In this document: one piece after another, positions 50,124-58,905 of the stretch
Layout of the letters: each line of letters opens with the position of its first letter
Numbering within the stretch: the first letter of the stretch is position 1
Assembly (NCBI RefSeq): GCF_036002505.1
Contig: NZ_DASYTH010000292.1
Span: 1-64,000 of the forward strand
Length of the DNA stretch: 64,000 bases
Direction: 5' to 3'
Source: DASYTH01 sp036002505
GTDB taxonomy: Bacteria; Actinomycetota; Actinomycetes; Mycobacteriales; Pseudonocardiaceae
Translations under genes and position numbers: made by a program
Notes under the pieces: generated by a model
Seen by the model: only the letters and a program-made list of their open reading frames with translations
The model's database searches: none
What the model was told of the DNA's origin: nothing

Positions 50124-52889
50124 ATGCAAAGACGCATTTTCTCCCTGCTTGCCGCCCTGACCATGGTTCTGGCAACCGTGGTTCAAGCAAGCAACCCGGC
50201 GCAGGCCGCGGTCACGTTCACCTCCACAGCCGTCGTCCAGAACGGCGGGCGCTGCCTGGACGTGTTCGGCGCGCAGACCGGCGACAACGTCAACCTCATC
50301 CAGTGGAACTGCCACGGTGGGACGAACCAGTCGTTCACGTTCACCCCGGTCACCGGGACCACCAACGTGTACACGGTCGGCACGTTCAGCGCCGGGAAGT
50401 GCGCGGGCGTGACCGGCGGTTCCACGGCCGACAACGCCGCGGTCATCCAGATCGCCTGCAATGGCGCGACCAGCCAGCAGTTCCGGCTCGTCTCGGTCGC
50501 GATCTCCGGCACCGACAAGACCTTCAACCTGCAGGCCGTGCACAGCAACAAGTGCGTCACGGTCAGCGTCCCCGCCACCAATGGCGCGCAGCTCGTGCAG
50601 CTGCCCTGCTCCAGCGCGACCGACCGGGTGTGGCGGCTGCCGAACTTCACCGCCGACGCTCCGCCGGGCGGGTTCGAGCCGGTGCCGACCATGCCGACCA
50701 ACGCGTGCAACAACTCCAGCCTGCCGCGCAGCTTCGGCACGAACTTCCCGACCCCGCGCGACCCGTTCGCATTCGGTTTCTTCAACCAGTCCGCGATCGG
50801 CTGGCAGGGCAACTTCTACCCGGCCTTCTCCTACCTCTCCGGGTCCTACTTCGCCCGTGGCGTGCCCACCACGTTCACCGCCGGTGGCACGAGCTTCTGC
50901 GGCGCCATGTACTCCTTCGGCGTGTTCACCTTCGGGCTCGCCGCCGGGCAGGCGCCGCCGGCCCAGTCCATCCAGTGGACGCAGGACTCGGGTTACCTGC
51001 CGGCTCTGCGCACCTCGTTCACCCGCAACAACGTCGCCATCTCGATCACGAACTTCGCCAACCGGGCGGTGATCAACGGCACCCCGTTCGTGCTCGCACA
51101 CACCCGGATCACGGTCACCAACAACGGAACCGCCACGGCCACCGTGCCGCCGAACGCCTCCGGGCCGAACCTGGTCCGGCAGACCGCGGTGAACGACAGC
51201 GTCCCCGCCGGGACCACCCGCACACATGACTTCGTGTCAGCGATCGACCGGTTCGGCACCAACGCCGCCTACCCGTCGACCGCGACGCTGGCCTCGGCCG
51301 CGCCGAGTTACGACACCGCTTTCGGCCAGATGGCGGCGTTCTGGAACGGTCGGATCAACGCGACCGCCCAGTTGTCGCTGCCCAACCTGCAACTGCCCAA
51401 CACAGGGCTGGCGAACCCGGGCACCGCGCTGGTGAACGCGTACAAGGCCGGCACCGCGTACCACCTGATGATGCAGGTGGGCAAGGCGCCGTTCTCCGCC
51501 GCGAACAACTACGCCTGGCTGCTCAACCACGACATCCCCGGCGAGCTGGTGGCCCGGTTCTCCACCGGCGACTTCAGCGACGCGCGGAACCTGTTGCTGG
51601 ACGGGCGAACCTCGGAGGTCCAAGGCTTCCCGTCGTTCGGCGCCAACTGGTACTGGGACGGCGTGTGGAAGACGCCGTGGGCGTGGGCGATCTACCTGGA
51701 GAAGACCAACGACACCGCGTTCGTGTCCCAGTTCTTCAACGACAACCAGACCCAGTTCGGACCGTCGCTGCGCACCATGATGCGGACGAACCTGGTGGCA
51801 CAGCTGGACTCCGACGGAACCCTGCGCACGAACTTCGACAACGACTCCACCGGCAAGTGGATCCTGTCGAACTACTCGGCGCTGATCGCCCTGTCCGCGT
51901 ACAAGTACATCGCGACCCGGATCGGGCAGACCGCCGAGGCGACCTGGGCGCAGCAGACGTACATCAGCCTGCACGACGCGTTGAACCGGGTCATCGGACA
52001 GAACCAGTCGGCGAACGGCTTCAACTTCCTGCCGTGCGAGGTGAACCGGCCGAACTCGGCGAACCGGTGCAACACGTTCAACGACGCGAACTGGGCGCAG
52101 GCCGGATGGTCCGGGCAGAACCAGTGGGACGTGATGCTGATGGGCGGCGCGATGTCCGGGATCATCGGTGACCCCGGGCAGCTCGACCGGATGTACCAGT
52201 GGGGCTTCGACCGGCTGGCCGGGCGGGTTCCGTTCCCGTCGTTCGGCGCGTTCTCCGGGTTCTCCACCGCGTACAACACGGCGTACTCGGAGGGCGGCCT
52301 GTACGGCACCGCGTTCCGCGACCTGGCGATCACCAGTTACGCCTGGCAGATCCAGAACACCACCGGCGGACCGAACGCATGGTGGGAGGCCAACGGCAGC
52401 GGGCCGTCCTCGGCGAACATCTGGGCCGGCAGCCACGCGGGCCCGCAGTTCGGCGCGGTCCCCTACGCCTGGCCGATCGCCCACCAGCAACTCGCCCTGG
52501 TCCGCGCCATCGCCGCCGAAGGATTGGCGGCGTCGGGCACCGGCCCGTTCACCTACACCCGCCCGCTCTACATCGGCCGCGGCATCCCCAACACCTGGAT
52601 CGCCCCCGGCCAGACCATCGCGGTCAACAACCTGACCTCGTCGACGAACATCGACTCCGGCTCCCGCTCCACCTACGGGGTCTCGCTCGCCGTCACCCGC
52701 CCCGGCACCGGCCGCGTGATCACGGTCAACCTCAGCGGAACCCTCCCCGGCGGCGCGGTCCTCGTCCAGCTCCCGGTGTTCGCCACGTCCTCCGTGGTCA
52801 GCGTCACCGGCGGCACCTTCGACGCCGGCACCCGCACCGTCACCATCACCCCCGGCACCACCCAGGCGGTGATCACCCTCAACAACTGA
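50124..52889 (+). CDS. Large secreted protein: ricin-type beta-trefoil plus unclassified helical-barrel domain
   Basis: This 921-residue protein has a Sec signal (~1-29). The ricin B-like beta-trefoil (CBM13) covers ~32-175, with repeated segments GRCLDVFGAQTGDNVNLIQW and KCVTVSVPATNGAQLVQLPC. The long central region (~330-800) has the helical pattern of six-hairpin glycosidases: FGANWYWDGVWKTPWAWAIY, NFDNDSTGKWILSNYSALIA, NPYSEGG-like YNTAYSEGGLYG and AVPYAWPIAHQQLALVRAI. The C-terminal beta domain is at ~810-921. No GH family is recognised; polysaccharide hydrolysis or lysis is inferred from context. It is divergent from GH127, with its own direct-repeat operator. Confidence 0.75.
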   Translation: MQRRIFSLLAALTMVLATVVQASNPAQAAVTFTSTAVVQNGGRCLDVFGAQTGDNVNLIQWNCHGGTNQSFTFTPVTGTTNVYTVGTFSAGKCAGVTGGSTADNAAVIQIACNGATSQQFRLVSVAISGTDKTFNLQAVHSNKCVTVSVPATNGAQLVQLPCSSATDRVWRLPNFTADAPPGGFEPVPTMPTNACNNSSLPRSFGTNFPTPRDPFAFGFFNQSAIGWQGNFYPAFSYLSGSYFARGVPTTFTAGGTSFCGAMYSFGVFTFGLAAGQAPPAQSIQWTQDSGYLPALRTSFTRNNVAISITNFANRAVINGTPFVLAHTRITVTNNGTATATVPPNASGPNLVRQTAVNDSVPAGTTRTHDFVSAIDRFGTNAAYPSTATLASAAPSYDTAFGQMAAFWNGRINATAQLSLPNLQLPNTGLANPGTALVNAYKAGTAYHLMMQVGKAPFSAANNYAWLLNHDIPGELVARFSTGDFSDARNLLLDGRTSEVQGFPSFGANWYWDGVWKTPWAWAIYLEKTNDTAFVSQFFNDNQTQFGPSLRTMMRTNLVAQLDSDGTLRTNFDNDSTGKWILSNYSALIALSAYKYIATRIGQTAEATWAQQTYISLHDALNRVIGQNQSANGFNFLPCEVNRPNSANRCNTFNDANWAQAGWSGQNQWDVMLMGGAMSGIIGDPGQLDRMYQWGFDRLAGRVPFPSFGAFSGFSTAYNTAYSEGGLYGTAFRDLAITSYAWQIQNTTGGPNAWWEANGSGPSSANIWAGSHAGPQFGAVPYAWPIAHQQLALVRAIAAEGLAASGTGPFTYTRPLYIGRGIPNTWIAPGQTIAVNNLTSSTNIDSGSRSTYGVSLAVTRPGTGRVITVNLSGTLPGGAVLVQLPVFATSSVVSVTGGTFDAGTRTVTITPGTTQAVITLNN

Positions 52890-52904
52890 CCGCGGCCTGA
52901 GTCG

Positions 52905-53000
52905 TCGGTGCTGGAACGTACGACTCAGTTGCCGGACCGTACGACTCACGTGCTGGAACGTACGACTCGCCGAGGTGGCTCGAACAGCCTCGGCGAGTCG
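52905..53000. terminator. CGTACGACTC repeat cluster with 13-bp terminator hairpin
   Basis: Three units ending CGTACGACTC (near 52917, 52938 and 52960) are followed by a perfect hairpin: CGACTCGCCGAGG (52963-52975), a 12-nt loop, and its complement (52988-53000). It follows the ricin-domain gene by about 75 bp and precedes the helicase gene; it probably ends transcription. Confidence 0.75.
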
Positions 53001-53107
53001 TGGCATTCCGGTGCGGGATCGTGCCGCGAGCGCCACAGGTAAACCGGGTTTCTCAGGCATTCGAGGGGAGAGGACACTCGTGGGGTGTCCGTCCGGGAGG
53101 AGCGTTC

Positions 53108-56100
53108 GTGAGTGAGGTGGATCGCGAGGGGGAGGTCGGCGTTCGGGAACCGATGCTGGATCGGGCGGTGCGGTTGTTCGAGTTCCTGGGGAGGGCTCAG
53201 CAGCTGAAGAATCAGCCGCCGCGGACGGTGGAGAGTTACCGGCGGGACGGGGCGGTGGTGTGGCTGGCGGAGCTGCCGCGGCATCCGGCGGTGAGCGCGG
53301 CACACTGGGGGGAGGCGGAGGCCGAGGACGCGCTGGTCAGCGTGGACCGGGTGCCGCGGTTGGCGGCGCCGGAGCCGGACGACGTGCTCGCGCCGTGGCT
53401 GGCCGGGGCGGTTGACGATCCGGAGAAGCCGCCGGAGCTGCGCGAGACGCTCGGCGAGCAGCCGGCGCCGGAAGTCGTCCGGGACGGCTACCTGGAGTGG
53501 CTCGAGGGGTGGCGGGCGTGGGCGGACCGGGAGCGGGTGGACCGGCCGATTCGGGCCCGGTACGGGGAGTTGTTCTCGGCTTATGTGACGGCGTCCGGGA
53601 ACCCGGAGGAGCTCGAGCTGGTGATGGGGGTCGGGTGCCTGGCGTGGGCGCCGCCCAACCACCCACAAGTGCGGCGGCACCTGATCACGGTGCCGGTGTC
53701 GATCCGCTTCGACGACGACAGTGGGCGGCTCACGGTCGTCCCGGTCGAGGCGGGCGAGCCGGCGGACGTGGAACTGGACATGCTGGACCCGGGCCTGGTC
53801 AGCAACCCGCAGCACGTCAACGACGTGCGCGCACAGGCCCGGCAGCTCGAGACGCATCCGTTGCGGCGCAAGGAGATCGGCTCGCTGGTGCGGCGGCTGG
53901 TGCACACCCTGGACGCCGCGGGTGAGTACCGGGACGAGGATGAGCCGCCGGAGCCCGGTCCGGTCGCGGTGGCCGCGTTCGCCCCGGCGGTGATCATGCG
54001 CCGGCGCTCGCAGCGGGGGCTGGTGGAGACGTTCCAGACGATCGTCGCCCAGCTCGCGGAGAACGGCACGGTGCCGGACGGGGTGCTCACCCTCGTCGAC
54101 CCGGACCACCGGCCGGAGGTGGAGCCGGAGCCGGCCGAGGGCGCGCTGGTCATGGTGGACGACGACGCCGTGCTGCCGCTGCCGGTCAACGACGTGCAGC
54201 TGCGCATCCTCCGGCAGGTCGACACGCGGGCGCAGACGCTGGTGCAGGGGCCGCCGGGAACCGGCAAGACGCACACCGCGGCGGCGTTGCTCTCGCACCT
54301 GCTCGCGCAGGGCAAGCGGGCCCTGGTCACCGCGCACACCGACCGGGCGCTGCGGGAGGTCCGGGACAAGCTGCCGGCCGCGATCAAGCCGCTGTCCGTC
54401 GCGGTGGTGGGCACCTCGCGGGAGGACATGTCCGACCTGAAGGTTGCGGTGGAGCGGATCGCGGCGGCCGCGACCGAGCACGACCCGGAGGCGGCGCAGG
54501 CCACCATCGACGAGTGCCTCGAGACTGTCGAAGCGCTTCGACTGAGACGGGCCGAGCTGCACCGGGAGCTGGCCGAGGCCCGCGAGCAGGAGGTGCGCAC
54601 GCACGAGCACGCCGGCTACCGCGGCACCCTGGCCGCGATCGCCGTGCGGCACCGGAGCGAGGCGGACCGCTTCGCCTGGCTGCGCGAGCACGCCGCCGTC
54701 GGCTCGGGCAGCACGGCGCCGCTCACCGACGCCGAGATCACCGAATGGCACGGCCACCTGCTCGACGCCGACCTCGCCGCGGACGAGCCGGAGTCGCGGC
54801 AGCGGCTGATCGACCCGGCCGGCGTGCCGAACCCCGAGGCGTTCGCCGACCTGGTGGCCGCCGAGCAGCTGGAGGCCGGCCGGGCGGCCGCGCACGAGGC
54901 GCTGCGCAGCCACCCCGCCTTCGAAGCGATTCGACAACTCGAGCCGGAGACCCGGGACGAGCTGCAGCGCCGCATCCACCGGCTGACCGACGAGGCCGAC
55001 GAGCTCACCCACCGCCGCGAGGCGTGGATGGACGAGGCGCTGGCCGACGTCCGGGCCGGCCGCGCCCGCGTCTGGCAGTCCCGCGCCGGGCAGATCGCCG
55101 AGCTGATCGGGCGGGCCGGCGGGCCGGTCGCCCAGCTCGGCCCGCTCACCGAGGTCGAGGTCAGCGACGGCAACGCGAGCCCGCTCGTCCCGCTCGCGCA
55201 CGGCCTCTACGCGCACCTGAGCGGCGGCGGATCGCTGAAGACCGCACCCGATGGCACCCCGAAGATCGGCGCGCTGGCACCGAAACCGGTCAAGCAGGCC
55301 CAACCGCTGTTCGACCGGGTGCGGGTGGACGGGCTGCCGCCCACCACCGCCGGGCAGGTCGGCGCGTTCCTCACCTGGGCCGAGGCCAGCAAGACCCTGG
55401 CCGCCCTCGACCGCTCCTGGCCGGACAGCGCCCAAGTGTCCACTGAGGACACTCTGAACGAGCGCCTGCAGTGGCACATCACCGAGCTGGACGCGCTGCA
55501 CCGGGTGCTGAAGCTCGGTGCGGCGCTGGACACCGAGCAGCGCTGGCTGGCCGAGCTGCGCCTCCCCCGTCCGGACTGGACGGACCTGGACGCCGTGCGC
55601 ACCTACGCCGACCTGGTCGACGCGGCGGCCGCCACGGACGCGTCGAAGGCCGCGGCGGAACCGTTGCGGCAGCTCGAAGAGACCCTGATCGACGCCGCCC
55701 GCTGGGACGACGCGGCTCCGTGCGTGCACAACCTGCTGGCCGCAGTCCGCGAGCGGGACCACGACGCCTACGCCGCGGCGTTACGCCGGGTCGAGCGCCT
55801 CGGCGGGGTCCGCCAGCTCGCCGTGCGGCGCGACGAGCTCGGCGCCCGGCTGTCCACTTCGGCCCGGAACCTCCGGGAGGCGATCGAGCGGACCGCTGCC
55901 GATCCACAGTGGACGGATCGGCTTGCCGCGTTCGAGCACGCCTGGGCGTGGGCGTCGACCGGTGCCTGGGTGGTCGAGCAGGGCGTGGCGGACGTCAACG
56001 CGCTGCAGGCCGAGATCGGGCTCACCGAGGAGCGGATCCGGCGCAAGGTGGAGACGCTGTCCGCAACCCGCGCGTGGGGTCACGCGGTCTCCCCGGACCG

Positions 56101-58609
56101 GCTGACCGGGCAGGCACGCGCCAACCTCGAGCACTACGCGTACCTGGTTCGCCGGCTGGGTAAGGGAACCGGCCGGTACGCCGGGCAGCGCCGGGCCGAG
56201 ATCCGCCAGGCCATGGACCGCTGCCGGCCGGCCGTCCCGGTGTGGATCATGCCGATCTACCGGATCGCCGAGCAGCTGCAGATCCACCCGAACATGTTCG
56301 ACGTGGTCATCGTGGACGAGGCGTCGCAGGCCGGCCTGGAGGCCACGTTCCTGCAGTATTTGGCGCCGAAGATGGTGGTCATCGGCGACGACAAGCAGGT
56401 CTCCCCCTCCGCCGTGGGCATCGAGCAGCAGCAGTTGCGCGACCTGGCCGGGCAGTACCTGGCCGACGACCCGTACCGGTCGTCCTGGCAGGACCCGCAG
56501 CGCAGCCTCTTCGACGAGGCCAAGATGCGCTACCACGGGCTGCTCACGCTCACCGAGCACCGCCGGTGCGTGCCGGAGATCATCGCCTTCTCCAACCGGA
56601 TCGCCTACGAGCCCGACGGAATCCGGCTCGTCCCGGTGCGCCAGTACGGTGCCGACCGGCTCGAGCCGATCGTGACCGTGCACCTGCCGGACGGCTACCA
56701 GACCGGGTCCGCCACCAAGATCAACCCGGTGGAGGTGGACGCGGTCGTCGACGCGATCGAGAAGTGCATCGCCGATCCCCGCTACGACGGGCTCACCTTC
56801 GGCGTGATCTCGTTGCTCGGCCCGGCCCAGGCCAAGGCCATCGCCCGGAAGCTGCTGGAGCGCATCGCGCCGGAGGACTGGGCGGCGCGGCGGCTGCAGT
56901 GCGGCGACTCGGCCGACTTCCAGGGCGCCGAGCGGGACGTGATGTTCCTGTCCATGGTGGCCACCCCGAGCGAGCACACCGCGGCACTGACCCGCGACCT
57001 GTTCGTGCAGCGGTACAACGTCGCGGCCTCCCGCGCGAAAGACCAGATGTGGCTGTTCCACTCCATCGCGCTCACCGACCTGCGCAACCCCGAGGACATG
57101 CGCTTCCAGCTCCTCGACCACTGCTCCTCGGTGATCAGCGGCCGCGGCGCCGGTGACGACCGCGGCCTGCCCGGGCCGGTGCCCGAAGACCACCTCGTCG
57201 AACCGTTCCGGTCGCTGTTCGAGCAGCGCCTGGCGAACCGCCTCATCTCCCACGGCTACACCGTGATCCCCCAGTATCCGGTCGCCGGCCACCACCTCGA
57301 CCTGGTCGTCGTCGGCGCCCGGTCCCGCCTGGCCATCGAGTGCGACGGCGACACCTGGCAGGGACCCGAAGCCTACGAACGGGAACTCGCCCGCCAGCGC
57401 GACCTCGAGCGCTGCGGCTGGCAGTTCTTCCGCATCCGCGAGTCGGCCTTCTACATCGACCAGCCCGCGGTCCTCGACGACCTCCTCGCCACCCTCGCCG
57501 AGCTCGACATCCACCCGCTCGACCATCTGTCCACGGAGGACATACCGGCGATCCCGCCCGATCCGGAGCCGGCGGCCATCCGGTCCCAACCGCTGACCGC
57601 TCCCGCCACCGAACCGGCACTCACCACGCCGGCGCCCACCGAATCGGCGGCCCCGGCCGACGCTGTAGACGGCGCGGCCGAACGCATCGCCCTCCCCGTC
57701 CCCACCGAACCGGCCGCCGCCCACAGCGACACCATCGCCGGCGCCGCCCAGCGGACCGCCCTCCCCCCCGCACCGACAACCGCGCCAAGTGACACCGTTG
57801 CGGGCGCGGCCGAGCGGACCGCCATCCCGGCCAATCCTGCCGAGCCGGGCGGCGCCCTGGTCGGGCCCGATCAGACCACCCTGCCCGCGGAATCGGCGAC
57901 CGCCTTCGCCGACGAACCGGTGTTCGCCACCGCCGAACGCGTGCGTGCCCCGGCGGATCCGATGATCACCTCGGCCGGGAACGGCGAGCCGGAGCTCGGG
58001 CCGGGCCGGGCGGTACCGGGAATCGGCCCGACTTCCGCGGGCACCACGACACCGACCTCCTCCGTGGTCCGGCCGGTGACCGTTTTCTCGCCGGCGACCG
58101 GATCGCTCGCGCCGTACGAGGAGTACAGCGGCACGCTGCCCCCGGTCCTGCACGCGACCACTCGGCAGCTGGTGGACGGCCTGGTCGCCATCGCCGCCGT
58201 CGAGGGCCCGGTCGTCGGCCATCGCCTGCACAACGCCTACGTCCAGGCCTCCCAGGATCCGTGGCGCGGCCGGCTGATCGCCAACGCCCTCAACTCCGCC
58301 ATCACCACGGCCGTCCACTATGGACTCCTCGTCGAGGACAACCCATTGAGCGAGCCCGGCGTCAAACCCCGCACCTACCGCCTCCCCGACCAGCCCGCGG
58401 TCCGGCCCCGCCTCCTCGGCCCGCGCCCCTTCGAGCACATACCACCCCGCGAGCTCGCCACCATGATCACCCTCGTCGCCCGCCACCACGGCTGGGACAG
58501 CGAGGAAACCCTCTACCGCGCCACCCTCGACCTGCTTGGCCTGCGCCGCCTCACCATCACCATCATCGACCGCCTCGCCGCCGTCCTGCCGCTGACTCGG
58601 GGCGAGTGA
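53108..58609 (+). CDS. Giant SF1 helicase fused to Vsr/MTES-type nuclease and DUF3320-like domain; candidate defence protein
   Basis: This is an 1833-residue protein. Domains: N-terminal region (~1-340); SF1 helicase with Walker A GPPGTGKT near 380; a helical insert (~440-1020); DEAS box VVIVDEAS near 1065; GDDKQVSPS near 1093; TEHRRC; and SRAKDQ. A PDDEXK (REase_MTES_1575/Vsr-like) nuclease covers ~1366-1461 (HHLDLVVVG...LAIECDGD). A Pro/Ala/Thr linker (~1465-1655) carries three imperfect 20-23-residue repeats (DTVAGAAERTA type). The C-terminal segment (ATTRQLVDGLVAIAAVEGPV...) resembles DUF3320. Helicase-Vsr-DUF3320 fusions are among reported antiphage defence candidates. GTG 53108 follows GGGAGGAGC. 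Two 14-bp palindromes lie inside. Confidence 0.85.
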   Translation: MSEVDREGEVGVREPMLDRAVRLFEFLGRAQQLKNQPPRTVESYRRDGAVVWLAELPRHPAVSAAHWGEAEAEDALVSVDRVPRLAAPEPDDVLAPWLAGAVDDPEKPPELRETLGEQPAPEVVRDGYLEWLEGWRAWADRERVDRPIRARYGELFSAYVTASGNPEELELVMGVGCLAWAPPNHPQVRRHLITVPVSIRFDDDSGRLTVVPVEAGEPADVELDMLDPGLVSNPQHVNDVRAQARQLETHPLRRKEIGSLVRRLVHTLDAAGEYRDEDEPPEPGPVAVAAFAPAVIMRRRSQRGLVETFQTIVAQLAENGTVPDGVLTLVDPDHRPEVEPEPAEGALVMVDDDAVLPLPVNDVQLRILRQVDTRAQTLVQGPPGTGKTHTAAALLSHLLAQGKRALVTAHTDRALREVRDKLPAAIKPLSVAVVGTSREDMSDLKVAVERIAAAATEHDPEAAQATIDECLETVEALRLRRAELHRELAEAREQEVRTHEHAGYRGTLAAIAVRHRSEADRFAWLREHAAVGSGSTAPLTDAEITEWHGHLLDADLAADEPESRQRLIDPAGVPNPEAFADLVAAEQLEAGRAAAHEALRSHPAFEAIRQLEPETRDELQRRIHRLTDEADELTHRREAWMDEALADVRAGRARVWQSRAGQIAELIGRAGGPVAQLGPLTEVEVSDGNASPLVPLAHGLYAHLSGGGSLKTAPDGTPKIGALAPKPVKQAQPLFDRVRVDGLPPTTAGQVGAFLTWAEASKTLAALDRSWPDSAQVSTEDTLNERLQWHITELDALHRVLKLGAALDTEQRWLAELRLPRPDWTDLDAVRTYADLVDAAAATDASKAAAEPLRQLEETLIDAARWDDAAPCVHNLLAAVRERDHDAYAAALRRVERLGGVRQLAVRRDELGARLSTSARNLREAIERTAADPQWTDRLAAFEHAWAWASTGAWVVEQGVADVNALQAEIGLTEERIRRKVETLSATRAWGHAVSPDRLTGQARANLEHYAYLVRRLGKGTGRYAGQRRAEIRQAMDRCRPAVPVWIMPIYRIAEQLQIHPNMFDVVIVDEASQAGLEATFLQYLAPKMVVIGDDKQVSPSAVGIEQQQLRDLAGQYLADDPYRSSWQDPQRSLFDEAKMRYHGLLTLTEHRRCVPEIIAFSNRIAYEPDGIRLVPVRQYGADRLEPIVTVHLPDGYQTGSATKINPVEVDAVVDAIEKCIADPRYDGLTFGVISLLGPAQAKAIARKLLERIAPEDWAARRLQCGDSADFQGAERDVMFLSMVATPSEHTAALTRDLFVQRYNVAASRAKDQMWLFHSIALTDLRNPEDMRFQLLDHCSSVISGRGAGDDRGLPGPVPEDHLVEPFRSLFEQRLANRLISHGYTVIPQYPVAGHHLDLVVVGARSRLAIECDGDTWQGPEAYERELARQRDLERCGWQFFRIRESAFYIDQPAVLDDLLATLAELDIHPLDHLSTEDIPAIPPDPEPAAIRSQPLTAPATEPALTTPAPTESAAPADAVDGAAERIALPVPTEPAAAHSDTIAGAAQRTALPPAPTTAPSDTVAGAAERTAIPANPAEPGGALVGPDQTTLPAESATAFADEPVFATAERVRAPADPMITSAGNGEPELGPGRAVPGIGPTSAGTTTPTSSVVRPVTVFSPATGSLAPYEEYSGTLPPVLHATTRQLVDGLVAIAAVEGPVVGHRLHNAYVQASQDPWRGRLIANALNSAITTAVHYGLLVEDNPLSEPGVKPRTYRLPDQPAVRPRLLGPRPFEHIPPRELATMITLVARHHGWDSEETLYRATLDLLGLRRLTITIIDRLAAVLPLTRGE
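54528..54541. repeat. Intragenic palindrome TCGAAGCGCTTCGA
   Basis: Perfect copy inside the giant helicase gene, read as VEALR. It extends to 16 bp. Confidence 0.95.
54921..54934. repeat. Intragenic palindrome TCGAAGCGATTCGA
   Basis: Position-9 variant inside the helicase gene, read as FEAIRQ. Confidence 0.85.
58313..58325. repeat. Intragenic palindrome GTCCACTATGGAC
   Basis: Second palindrome family, near the 3' end of the helicase gene. Related sites in the same gene are at 55435-55453 (AGTGTCC arms) and 55902-55914. Confidence 0.75.
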
Positions 58610-58619
58610 GCAGAACCAA

Positions 58620-58674
58620 TGCCATGAAGGGGCCCTTGGGGACGTTGAGCGCCCTGAAGGTCACCTTCATGGCA
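58620..58674. terminator. TGCCATGAAGG hairpin between convergent genes
   Basis: The arms TGCCATGAAGG (58620-58630) and CCTTCATGGCA (58664-58674) enclose an imperfect inner repeat. It lies between the helicase gene and the DUF397 gene and belongs to the same family as 45816-45862. Confidence 0.65.
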
Positions 58675-58690
58675 CTCCCCACCTGAGATC

Positions 58691-58888
58691 TCACGCCCTG
58701 GCCACGGTGCCGACGAAGGCAGACCAGCCGGGCGTGGGGAAAGCGAGCGTGCCGGTGGCCGGACTCTTGGAGTCACGGACGGCCATCGCTGGACCAGCCA
58801 GGGCGACCTCGACACAGGCATCGTTGTTGCCGCCGCCGCTGCGGCTGCTCTTGCGCCACGCCAGGCCGGAAAGGTCTCCGGTACACAT
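58691..58888 (-). CDS. DUF397 domain protein
   Basis: This 65-residue protein has the DUF397 pattern: LAWRKSSRSGGGNNDACVEV, then AVRDSKSP and the end strand AFPTPGWSAFV. DUF397 proteins are small, very numerous in actinomycetes and almost always paired with a DUF5753 helix-turn-helix protein, as here (17 nt downstream of it). Such pairs have been likened to WhiJ/BldB-type regulators and to toxin-antitoxin systems. ATG 58888 has GGGAGGG upstream. Confidence 0.93.
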   Translation of the reverse strand: MCTGDLSGLAWRKSSRSGGGNNDACVEVALAGPAMAVRDSKSPATGTLAFPTPGWSAFVGTVARA

Positions 58889-58905
58889 TCGCGTGGCCCT
58901 CCCGT

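Noticed and set aside
52905..52970. Short direct repeats that could suggest a CRISPR array
   Set aside because: Units are short, spacing is about 21 bp, there are no true spacers or cas genes, and a terminator hairpin adjoins.
3024..54934. Explaining the TCGAA palindromes by a conserved peptide (VEALR or SKRFD)
   Set aside because: The same DNA is read in all three phases and also occurs in promoters, so the constraint or origin is at DNA level.
55781..58489. Minus-strand open frame of about 900 codons antisense to the helicase-nuclease
   Set aside because: Gly/Arg-rich shadow of the plus-strand gene, whose helicase and nuclease motifs are clear.
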